Below the pieces are notes generated by a model that saw only the letters and a list, made by a program, of their open reading frames with translations, was not told the DNA's origin and did no database searches. Shown piece after piece: positions 8,105 to 14,684 of a stretch of DNA of 17,646 nucleotides. Position numbers and translations under genes: made by a program. This DNA comes from JBCBSZ01 sp039197885. GTDB taxonomy: Bacteria > Actinomycetota > Acidimicrobiia > Acidimicrobiales > Poriferisodalaceae. The stretch covers positions 1 through 17,646 of the forward strand of contig JBCCTY010000056.1 in assembly GCA_039197885.1 (NCBI GenBank), given 5' to 3'. Within the stretch, counting starts at the first letter, position 1, and each line of letters begins with the position of its first letter.

Positions 8105-9019
8105 TCAGCCACCGACGGCGGCATCGCCTCGGCTCCGCACGCGTTGCTTGAGCTCTCCACCTCGCACCCGGGCACGCCGGATCCACCACGCAGCGGTGAA
8201 GGCCGGCGCGGCCGCAAGGCGGCCGAGGGCGGGCTGGTCGGCGGTCGCGATCGCTCCGAGGAGGCGCCAGAAGACGCCGGTGCGGGGTGAGACCTTCAGC
8301 CAGCGGCGGCTCGGCGTGGCGGAGGTGTCGAACCACTGCTCGACCTCCTCCATCGTCAGCTCACCCTGGCGCGACGACCGGGCGTGGATGCGCCGCCGGA
8401 AGAGCGGCTGGTCGAGCTCGAGGTAACGGCCATGGAGGGCGAGCTCGCCGAGCAGCGTGACATCGGATGACGGGTAGGCGCCGATCAGCGAGGTGCGGGC
8501 CAGGACGTCGGAGCGGATCACGCCGAACACCGGGTTGCACAGCCGCCACGTCGACGCGAAGTGGACCATGCGCTTCGAGAGCGAGCGCTCCCGGAGGTCG
8601 AGGCGGTCCTCGTAGAGGCCGATGTCGGCGCCGTCGCCGTCGATGAGCATCGTCCGGGGATAGACGAGCACGACGTCGTCCTCGGCGGCGTCGAGCGCGT
8701 CGACACAGACCTCCAGGTTGGTCGGCTCCAGGAGATCGTCGTAGGCGACCCACTTGAAGTACGGCGCCGATGCCAGCTCGAAGGTGCGGTTGTAGTTGGG
8801 CGCCGCGCCGAGGTTGCGCTCGTTGCGGTGGTACTGCACCCGCGGGTCGCGTGCCGCGAGCTTGCGGCAGATCTCCTCGGTGCGGTCGGTCGAGGCGTTG
8901 TCGCAGATGATCAGCTCGAAGTCGCCCATCGTCTGGGCCTCGATCGAGGCGATCGTCTCCTCGAGGTAGGCCTCGCCGTCGAAGACGGGGAGGCCGAGCG
9001 AGACGCGTGGGGTGATCAT
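8105..9019 (-). CDS. GT2-family glycosyltransferase
   Basis: The product is 304 aa with a GT-A fold. The N-terminal strand VSLGLPVFDGEAYLEETIASI (split here as VSLGLPVF and YLEETIASI) is followed by LIICDNASTDRTEE (37-49), the nucleotide-sugar Asp region. The DXD-equivalent is AYDD (92-95), which would bind the divalent metal and sugar nucleotide. A mid-protein segment with RLCNPVFGVIRSD resembles the acceptor-side region of this family. There are no strong transmembrane helices, although the C-terminus is Arg-rich and amphipathic and could lie on the membrane. It starts 7 bases after the GT4 gene and probably extends a lipid-linked surface glycan. Donor and acceptor are unknown. Confidence 0.93.
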   Translation of the reverse strand: MITPRVSLGLPVFDGEAYLEETIASIEAQTMGDFELIICDNASTDRTEEICRKLAARDPRVQYHRNERNLGAAPNYNRTFELASAPYFKWVAYDDLLEPTNLEVCVDALDAAEDDVVLVYPRTMLIDGDGADIGLYEDRLDLRERSLSKRMVHFASTWRLCNPVFGVIRSDVLARTSLIGAYPSSDVTLLGELALHGRYLELDQPLFRRRIHARSSRQGELTMEEVEQWFDTSATPSRRWLKVSPRTGVFWRLLGAIATADQPALGRLAAAPAFTAAWWIRRARVRGGELKQRVRSRGDAAVGG

Positions 9020-9026
9020 GTGAGGG

Positions 9027-10217
9027 TCAGTCCAGCAGTCGGGTGTAGGCGTCGATGAGGTGGCGGCGGGAGTGGTCCCAGCTCAGCTGCCCCTCGACCC
9101 GCTTGCGGCCGAGCGCACCCATGGCGGCTCGGCGGGCGGGGTCGTCGAGCAGCTCGGCGATCAGCCGACCGAACTCCTCGACGTCGTTAGGGGTGGCGTA
9201 GAGGGCGGCGTCACCGGCCGAGACCTTCGCCTCGACGAGGTCGAACGACACCAGCGGACGCTCCATGGCCATGTACTCCATGATCTTGTTCATGGTGGAG
9301 ACGTCGTTGAGCGGGTTCTTCGGGTCGGGCGCCAGGCACACGTCGGCGGTCGAGAGGTAGCGGCACACGTCCTCGTCGGACACCCGACCGGTGAACTCGA
9401 CGCAGTCGTCGAGATCGAGCTCGGAGGCGAGCGCGACCATGTCGTCGAACGCGTCGCCGGCGCCCATGAACACGGTGTGGAGGTCGGTCCGGCCGACGTC
9501 GTGGCGGAGGTGGGCGATCGAGCGGAGCGCGTAGTCGATGCCGTCCTGGGGTCCCATCACCCCGAGGTAGCAGGCCAGGAAGTCCTTGCCCCGCTTCAGC
9601 GCCGGCTCGGGTTCGGCCATCTCGAAGCGGGCGAGGTCCGGAGCGCTGCGCACGACGGTGACCTCGTCGTCGTCCTTCTTCCCGCGGGTCAGCGCGACCG
9701 CCCGGTAGCTCTCGTTGGTCGAGATGACCGCATCGGCGGTGGCGAACGTGAGCCGCTCGGCGACCTCGGTGCCCTTGAGGAGCAGCTTCGCCCCGCCCTC
9801 GAAGCGCGAGCGGAAGAGCTCGGGCACGAGATCGTGGTGGTCGAAGAGCACCTTGGCGCCACGCAGCTTCAGCGGCAGCGCGACGAGGAACAGCAGATCG
9901 GGCGGGTTGCAGATGTGGACGACGTCGAACCGACGACGGAGCCCGTGGCGCAGCCCGATCCGAAGGCTGTGGAACAGGGCGAGTCCGTACTCCTTGACGA
10001 ACCCGAGCGGACCACCGGTGGCGGGGGTCAGCGGGTAGCGATGGATGTGGACGCCCTCGAGCTCGACCTCGCGCTCGGTGTCGCGCTTGGTGCCGGTCGG
10101 GCAGATGACGTGGACCTCGTACCCGTCGTCGACCAGCGCCCGGCTCTCCTGCCAGACCCGTCGGTCGAACGGGACCGACAGGTTCTCGACGACGATGAGG
10201 ACCCGGCCCTTGGTCAC
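9027..10217 (-). CDS. GT4-family glycosyltransferase
   Basis: The product is 396 aa from GTG at 10217, which overlaps the dehydrogenase stop by 4 bases (GTGA). A much longer open frame extends upstream but lies opposite other genes and is not coding. The protein has a GT-B fold. The N-terminal Rossmann half carries FDRRVWQESRALVDDGYEV (18-36) and VVHICNPPDLLFLVALPL (99-116). The C-terminal half carries ACYLGVMGPQDGID (215-228), VFMGAGD (249-255), and NKIMEYMAMERPLVSFDLVE (310-329), the nucleotide-diphosphate site with paired glutamates. It resembles retaining transferases of exopolysaccharide and O-antigen clusters. Its coupling to a nucleotide-sugar dehydrogenase suggests, but does not show, use of a uronic acid donor. 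Confidence 0.93.
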   Translation of the reverse strand: MTKGRVLIVVENLSVPFDRRVWQESRALVDDGYEVHVICPTGTKRDTEREVELEGVHIHRYPLTPATGGPLGFVKEYGLALFHSLRIGLRHGLRRRFDVVHICNPPDLLFLVALPLKLRGAKVLFDHHDLVPELFRSRFEGGAKLLLKGTEVAERLTFATADAVISTNESYRAVALTRGKKDDDEVTVVRSAPDLARFEMAEPEPALKRGKDFLACYLGVMGPQDGIDYALRSIAHLRHDVGRTDLHTVFMGAGDAFDDMVALASELDLDDCVEFTGRVSDEDVCRYLSTADVCLAPDPKNPLNDVSTMNKIMEYMAMERPLVSFDLVEAKVSAGDAALYATPNDVEEFGRLIAELLDDPARRAAMGALGRKRVEGQLSWDHSRRHLIDAYTRLLD

Positions 10218-11536
10218 CAGCTGATCCCCTGATAGCCGGGGTGGTCCGCCAGCCGCGACGTGGCGGCGTTGCGGACGAGGTCGATGACGACGGTGGCCCC
10301 CGAGCGCTCGACGGCAGCGACCGCCTCCTCGGTGCCCGTGCCGAGGACGGCGACCTCGGCGTGGGCCGCTGCCTGGTCGGGCGACGACACCATCAGCTTC
10401 GACAGGTGCGGGATGCGGCTGTCGACGTAGGCGCGGTTGGCGCCGTGGAGGGCGGACAACGAGACCTGCGAGTCGTGGATGAGGAGCTCGAAGCCTCGGC
10501 CGAGCAGCCGCTCGGCGAGCTCGACGAGCGGGCTCTCCCGGAGGTCGTCGGTGCCGGCCTTGAAGGACAAGCCGAAGAGCCCGACCCGACGGGAGCCGGT
10601 GTCGGCGACCTGCTGGAAGACCCGGTCGATCTGCGCCTCGTTCGAGGTGAGCACCTGGTCGAGCATCGGGATCCGCACGTCGTTGTGCCGAGCCGTGTGG
10701 GTCAGCGCCCGCAGGTCCTTCGGCAGGCAGGAGCCACCGAACGCGAAGCCCGGCTTGAGGTAGGCCGGCGAGATGTTGAGCTTGGTGTCGGACACGAACA
10801 CGTCCATCACCTGGTGGCTGTCCAGCCCGAGCGCTCCGCAGACGGCGCCGATCTCGTTGGCGAAGGTGACCTTCACGGCGTGGAAGCAGTTGTCGGCGTA
10901 CTTCGCGAGCTCGGCGACCTTGATCGGCACCCGGTGCACGGGACCGGGCAGGCCGTCGTAGAGCGTGGCCAGGATCTCGCCGCTCTTGTCGTCGAACTGG
11001 CCGATGACGGTCTTGGGCGGGTCGTTGAAGTCCTTGACCGAGGTGCCTTCGCGGAGGAACTCCGGGTTCACGCAGACCCCGAAGTCCTGCCCCGCCGTGA
11101 GGCCGGAGGCAGCCTCGAGACGCGGGATCAGGCGCTCCTCGCAGGTGCCGGGGAGCATCGTCGAGCGGAAGGCGACCGTGTAGCGGGTGCCGGCCTCGGC
11201 GATCGCCGCGCCGATCTCGTCGGCGACGGCCTCGAGGTAGGTGGTCGTGAGCCCGCCACCCGGCGTCGACGGCGTGCCGACGCAGACGAGGGCGATGTCG
11301 CTCTCGCGTACCGCCTCGGCGGCGTCGGTCGTGGCGCGGAGGCGTCCGCTGGCGACGGTCTCGGCGATCAGCTCGCCGATGCGCTCCTCGACGACCGGTG
11401 TGCGGCCCTCGTTGATCATGGCGACCTTGTCGGGGTTCACGTCGACCCCGATCACCTCGTGCCCGCGATCGGCGAAGCAGGCGGCGGACACTGCCCCCAC
11501 GTAGCCGAGTCCGAAGACCGCGATGCGTGGTGTCAC
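10214..11536 (-). CDS. Nucleotide-sugar 6-dehydrogenase, AlgD (GDP-mannose)-like
   Basis: The product is 440 aa from GTG, with AGGGAG just upstream. The NAD-binding Rossmann motif is GLGYVG (9-14). NPEFLREGTSVKDF (157-170) is followed by NDPPKTVIG. The central helix has Lys221 in HAVKVTFANEIG, and the catalytic cysteine is Cys270 in GFAFGGSCLPKD. These enzymes oxidise the sugar C6 alcohol twice to a uronic acid using NAD+. The DPPKTVIG and KPGFAFGGSCLPKDLRAL segments look more like GDP-mannose dehydrogenase (AlgD) than UDP-glucose dehydrogenase. I therefore favour GDP-mannuronate as product, but a UDP-sugar cannot be excluded. It is the first gene of the minus-strand polysaccharide unit, diverging from the PLP-enzyme gene at 11760. 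Confidence 0.92.
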   Translation of the reverse strand: MTPRIAVFGLGYVGAVSAACFADRGHEVIGVDVNPDKVAMINEGRTPVVEERIGELIAETVASGRLRATTDAAEAVRESDIALVCVGTPSTPGGGLTTTYLEAVADEIGAAIAEAGTRYTVAFRSTMLPGTCEERLIPRLEAASGLTAGQDFGVCVNPEFLREGTSVKDFNDPPKTVIGQFDDKSGEILATLYDGLPGPVHRVPIKVAELAKYADNCFHAVKVTFANEIGAVCGALGLDSHQVMDVFVSDTKLNISPAYLKPGFAFGGSCLPKDLRALTHTARHNDVRIPMLDQVLTSNEAQIDRVFQQVADTGSRRVGLFGLSFKAGTDDLRESPLVELAERLLGRGFELLIHDSQVSLSALHGANRAYVDSRIPHLSKLMVSSPDQAAAHAEVAVLGTGTEEAVAAVERSGATVVIDLVRNAATSRLADHPGYQGISW

Positions 11537-11759
11537 TGGGTTCTCCCTGGGAAGCGGCGGGACGTCGTTGTGGTCTGGCGCGGTGTGCGGCGCCGGGACC
11601 CCGAACCGCTGGTCGCGGCCGGTGATGCGGTGCGTCCATGGTGGGCGTGACCGATCGCGGGGTCAACGTCGAAGTTACCAACAGTGGGAGTGGAGTCGCG
11701 TTCGGTGACCGGGGGTGTTCCCGCCCCGCTTGACCGCCCCGAGCTGGGAGGCTGACCCC
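11537..11759. other. Divergent intergenic region between polysaccharide and PLP-enzyme units
   Basis: This 223-bp stretch must contain promoters for both directions. I find no convincing -35/-10 pair. A minus-strand TTGACC (11666-11661) has only a weak CACCAT 17 bases downstream. ACCGGGGGTGTTCCC (11708-11722), 52 bases before the plus-strand start, nearly matches a motif 53 bases before the tRNA-Ser gene (see findings). Confidence 0.5.
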
Positions 11760-12773
11760 ATGAGCTCGTCCGACGCACCGACCACCGTGGAGGACCTGCG
11801 CACGCCCGCGCTCGTCGTCGACGGGCCGACCTTCGAGCGCAACACGGCGGCGATGGACGCGCTGCGTCCCGGGCTCGCGCTCCGGCCCCACGTGAAGGCG
11901 TTCAAGTCGACGGCGCTGGCCCGGCGGCTGGCCGACGCGGGCCACACCGCCTTCTGCGCAGCCACGCCTCGGGAGATCGAGGGCATGGCCGCAGCGGGCC
12001 TCGGCGACGACCTGCTCCTCGCCAACGAGACCCTCGATGTCGCCCGGCTCGGATCGCTCGATGCCGACGTGACCGTGGCCGTCGACTCCGAACCCATCCT
12101 CGACGCAGCCATCGCCGGTGGCATCCGGTCGGTCCTCGTCGACATCGAGGTCGGGTTGCCGCGCTGCGGCTGCGACATCGAGACGGGGGAGCGCCTCGCC
12201 GAGCGGGCCCGCGCCGCCGGCGTCGAGGTGCGCGGCGTCATGGGCTACGAGGGCCACCTGATGATGGTGCGTGATCGCGAGGAGCGGACGGCCCGGGTCG
12301 AACGAGCCATGGCGACCCTGCTCGAGGCGTCGGAGCGCATCGGCGGCGACGTGATCTCCGGCGGCGGCACCGGCACCTGGGACGTCAACACCTGGTGCAC
12401 CGAGGTCCAGGCCGGCAGCTACACCCTGATGGACACCCAGTACGACGAGCTCGACCTGCCCTTCGAGCAGGCGTTGACGGTGCTGGCGACCGTCATCTCG
12501 GTCAGCCCCAAGGGGTGGATGGTCGCCGATGCCGGCCTCAAGGCCCTCGGGATGGACCACGGCGACCCGGGCTGGGACGGTGGCGATGTGCTCTTCTGCT
12601 CCGACGAGCACACGACGCTCGCTCCGACCGACGGCCGAGCCTGGCGCGTCGGTGACCGGATCCACCTCCGGCCCGCCCACGTCGACCCGACCGTGGCCCG
12701 CCACGAGCAACTCTGGGTTGCCGACGGCGGAACCATCGTCGAGCGTTGGGAGATCGACCTCCGGCACTGGTAG
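11760..12773 (+). CDS. D-threonine aldolase / alanine racemase-fold PLP enzyme
   Basis: The product is 337 aa. ATG at 11760 is preceded by GGGAGG (11746-11751) at 8 bases. The N-terminal TIM-barrel half resembles fold-type III PLP enzymes: TPALVVD (15-21), RPHVKAFKS (42-50) with Lys46 as the expected PLP Schiff-base lysine, the EVGLPRCG strand, and GYEGHLM. GGGTGTW is the likely phosphate-binding segment. The C-terminal beta domain ends in RPAHVDPTVARHEQLWV, whose His residues correspond to the metal-binding region of D-threonine aldolases. Such enzymes cleave or dehydrate D-hydroxy amino acids; the exact substrate cannot be told. The next gene follows after 33 bases on the same strand, so the two probably form an operon. 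Confidence 0.87.
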   Translation: MSSSDAPTTVEDLRTPALVVDGPTFERNTAAMDALRPGLALRPHVKAFKSTALARRLADAGHTAFCAATPREIEGMAAAGLGDDLLLANETLDVARLGSLDADVTVAVDSEPILDAAIAGGIRSVLVDIEVGLPRCGCDIETGERLAERARAAGVEVRGVMGYEGHLMMVRDREERTARVERAMATLLEASERIGGDVISGGGTGTWDVNTWCTEVQAGSYTLMDTQYDELDLPFEQALTVLATVISVSPKGWMVADAGLKALGMDHGDPGWDGGDVLFCSDEHTTLAPTDGRAWRVGDRIHLRPAHVDPTVARHEQLWVADGGTIVERWEIDLRHW

Positions 12774-12806
12774 CCCGGTCGGCGGAGCACGAACGGGGGA
12801 CTCGAC

Positions 12807-14123
12807 ATGGCACGACTCGCACCGCGGTTCACCAACTGGGCCGGCAACCAGACCTGCCTGCCGATGGAGCGACGTGCACCGATGAGCACCGACGAGGTGG
12901 CCGACATCGTGGCGACCGCGCACTCCCGAGGTGGGCGGGTGAAGGTCGTCGGCGCCGGGCACTCGTTCACCGACGCCGCTTGCACGAACGGCGTGCTGCT
13001 GTCGCTCGACGCGATCGACGAGGTCACCGATCACGACCCCGAGACCCGTGAGGTGACCGTCGGCGCCGGCATCCGGCTCCACGACCTCAACGAGCGCCTC
13101 CACGACCTCGGGCTCGCCCTGCCCAACCTGGGTGACATCGACACCCAGAGCCTCGCCGGCGCGACCGCGACGGCCACCCACGGCACCGGTCGGGCCCTCG
13201 GCAACCTGTCGACCAACATCGTCGGGTTCGAGCTCGTCACCGGCACCGGCGAGGTGCTGTGGTGCGATGCCTCCTCGAACGCGGAGGTGTGGTCGGTCGG
13301 CCGGGTCGGCATCGGTGCGCTCGGCGTGGTGACGAAGATCCGCCTCAGCGGCGTGCCGTCGTTCAACCTCCACGCCGACGAGCGCGGTGCGGGCCTCGAC
13401 AAGCTCCTCGACGACTGGGACGGGTTCGTGTCCAGCGCGGACCACACCGAGTTCTTCTGGCTGCCCGGGAGCGGGGCCTGCCTCACCAAGCGCAACCGAC
13501 GCACCGACGAACCGGAGCGCCCACCGTCACGCGTTCGTCACCTGATCGAGAAGGAGTTCGGCGAGAACGTCGCGCTCGATCTTGCCATGCGGGCGGTCCG
13601 TCGCTTCCCGTCGCAACGAGAGCGGATCCGGTCGGCGTTCGCCGCGGTCGGGACCTCGTCGCGCGACGTCGTCGATCGCAGCTACCGGGTGTTCGCCAGC
13701 CCCCGACGGGTGCGCTTCCGCGAGATGGAGTACTCGATCCCGGTCGCCGCCGTGCCCGAAGCGCTCCGGCGGGTCCGCTCGCTGGTCGATGCGATGGCCG
13801 AGCCGCCGCTGTTCCCCGTCGAGGTCCGCGTGTCGGCGGCCGACGACATCGCGCTCTCCACGGCCGAGGGCCGCGACTCGGGGTGGATCGCCGTGCACCA
13901 GTACGTCGGGATCCCCTACGGCGACTACTTCCGGGGTGTCGAGGCGATCATGGACGACTACGACGGTCGGCCGCACTGGGGCAAGCTCCACTTCCAGACC
14001 CACGAGACGCTTCGCCCGCGCTACCCGCAGTGGGACCGCTTCGCCGAGGCCAGGGCGAAGGTCGATCCGTCCGGGACCTTCCGCAACGACTACCTCGATC
14101 GGGTGCTGGGGCCCATCGACTGA
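12807..14123 (+). CDS. FAD-dependent aldonolactone/alditol oxidase (D-arabinono-1,4-lactone oxidase family)
   Basis: The product is 438 aa. A PCMH-type FAD domain occupies about residues 10-185: NWAGNQTC (10-17), VVGAGHSFTD (47-56) with His52 as the probable covalent FAD attachment site, and the GATATATHGTG loop that binds the cofactor. The C-terminal ALO domain ends with RPHWGKLHF (388-396) and DPSGTFRNDYLDRVLG, both diagnostic. Family members oxidise sugar lactones (gulono-, arabinono-) or sugar alcohols. Mycobacterial relatives prefer dehydrogenase activity over oxygen. The start follows an ACGGGGGA stretch, and the gene sits 33 bases after the PLP-enzyme gene. No signal peptide is visible, so it is probably cytoplasmic. 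The substrate is undetermined. Confidence 0.92.
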   Translation: MARLAPRFTNWAGNQTCLPMERRAPMSTDEVADIVATAHSRGGRVKVVGAGHSFTDAACTNGVLLSLDAIDEVTDHDPETREVTVGAGIRLHDLNERLHDLGLALPNLGDIDTQSLAGATATATHGTGRALGNLSTNIVGFELVTGTGEVLWCDASSNAEVWSVGRVGIGALGVVTKIRLSGVPSFNLHADERGAGLDKLLDDWDGFVSSADHTEFFWLPGSGACLTKRNRRTDEPERPPSRVRHLIEKEFGENVALDLAMRAVRRFPSQRERIRSAFAAVGTSSRDVVDRSYRVFASPRRVRFREMEYSIPVAAVPEALRRVRSLVDAMAEPPLFPVEVRVSAADDIALSTAEGRDSGWIAVHQYVGIPYGDYFRGVEAIMDDYDGRPHWGKLHFQTHETLRPRYPQWDRFAEARAKVDPSGTFRNDYLDRVLGPID

Positions 14124-14156
14124 GTCCTCGGCCGCGCCTTCTCGGTCGTCGACGGT

Positions 14157-14175
14157 GGAAACCGGGGGTGTTTCC
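14157..14175. promoter_or_regulatory. Small hairpin upstream of tRNA-Ser
   Basis: GGAAAC (14157-14162) pairs with GTTTCC (14170-14175) around the 7-nt loop CGGGGGT. It lies 33 bases after the oxidase stop and 38 bases before the tRNA, so it could be a weak terminator for the oxidase operon or an upstream element for the tRNA. No T-tract follows. Confidence 0.35.
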
Positions 14176-14213
14176 TGGCACGCTGGCGGGCCGGAGCGGG
14201 AGACCGCCTCCGA

Positions 14214-14301
14214 GGAGAGGTGCCAGAGCGGCCGAATGGGGCTCCCTGCTAAGGAGTTGTGGGCTGACCGTCCACCGTGGGTTCAAATCCCACCCTCTCC
14301 G
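14214..14301 (+). tRNA. tRNA-Ser (anticodon GCT)
   Basis: The full cloverleaf can be drawn. Acceptor GGAGAGG (14214-14220) pairs with CCTCTCC (14294-14300), with discriminator G at 14301. The anticodon stem is GCTCC/GGAGT with loop CTGCTAA, giving anticodon GCT (14248-14250), which reads AGC/AGU. The long variable arm is typical of tRNA-Ser. The T stem-loop is GTGGG-TTCAAAT-CCCAC (14277-14293). The CCA end is not encoded. Confidence 0.97.
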
Positions 14302-14308
14302 CTGAGTG

Positions 14309-14332
14309 GCAGGCCTGCGTTCGCAGGCCTGC
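14309..14332 (+). terminator. Hairpin terminator after tRNA-Ser
   Basis: GCAGGCCTGCG (14309-14319) is followed by TT and then CGCAGGCCTGC (14322-14332), a perfect 11-bp inverted repeat (9 bp with a CGTTCG loop). It starts 7 bases after the tRNA. There is no T-tract, as is usual for actinobacterial terminators. Confidence 0.7.
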
Positions 14333-14503
14333 TCATGGTGAGCTCCTCGTGCTGCCAGCGGAGCGGGAGACGGCACGGGCGGCGGGGCGATCAGGCCGGC
14401 GAAGCCGGGCCCACCGAGCGAGTGCTGCGCCCCGACGGCGACGGCGGGCGGGACGGCGCCGTCGGGACGCAGTGACCAGTGTGACCGAGAACCACGGCGA
14501 ATG
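14333..14503. other. Gene-free region with an orphan long stem-loop
   Basis: No credible gene lies between the tRNA-Ser terminator and the Rpf-type gene. CTGCGCCCCGACGGCG (14425-14440) pairs with CGCCGTCGGGACGCAG (14457-14472) at 15 of 16 positions (one C-A mismatch), around a 16-nt GC-rich loop. It is not directly behind any gene. Two GTGACC copies follow (14472-14477 and 14481-14486). Confidence 0.7.
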
Positions 14504-14561
14504 TTGCCGTTCGGTGACGGTCTTCGCGTAATCTGAACACATCGACCAGCGACGCTGGTCG
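14504..14561 (+). promoter_or_regulatory. Probable promoter and 5' leader hairpin of the Rpf-type gene
   Basis: TAATCT (14529-14534) is a good -10 box. TTGCCG (14504-14509) is a possible -35 with a long 19-base spacer. Immediately after the expected start point, CGACCAGC (14543-14550) and GCTGGTCG (14554-14561) form a perfect 8-bp hairpin with a GAC loop. The leader then runs about 120 bases to the ATG. A GTGACG (14514-14519) lies within the spacer. Confidence 0.5.
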
Positions 14562-14684
14562 GGGATGACGCGGCTCCGTGCTTCGCGAGGCGAGCGGACC
14601 GGCCCCCGACCGACCCACGTCGCCCTCCCGTCCCCCACCGCCCGGACCCGCTCGTGCGCGTCCGCGGAAGCGAGGTCTCCACCC

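Noticed and set aside
9027..13445. A single open minus-strand frame of over 1400 codons
   Set aside because: Only the last 396 codons (9027-10217) encode a recognisable protein. The rest lies opposite or out of frame with the dehydrogenase, PLP-enzyme and oxidase genes and is Arg/Gly-rich nonsense typical of GC-rich antisense frames.
14521..14684. c-di-AMP (ydaO) riboswitch in the Rpf-type leader, suggested by TAATCTGAA followed by a GGGG segment
   Set aside because: The resemblance covers only the first few conserved bases. The downstream GGGUGAA and CCGAAUCCG…CAGCUAACC-type hallmarks are missing, and TAATCT is better explained as a -10 box.
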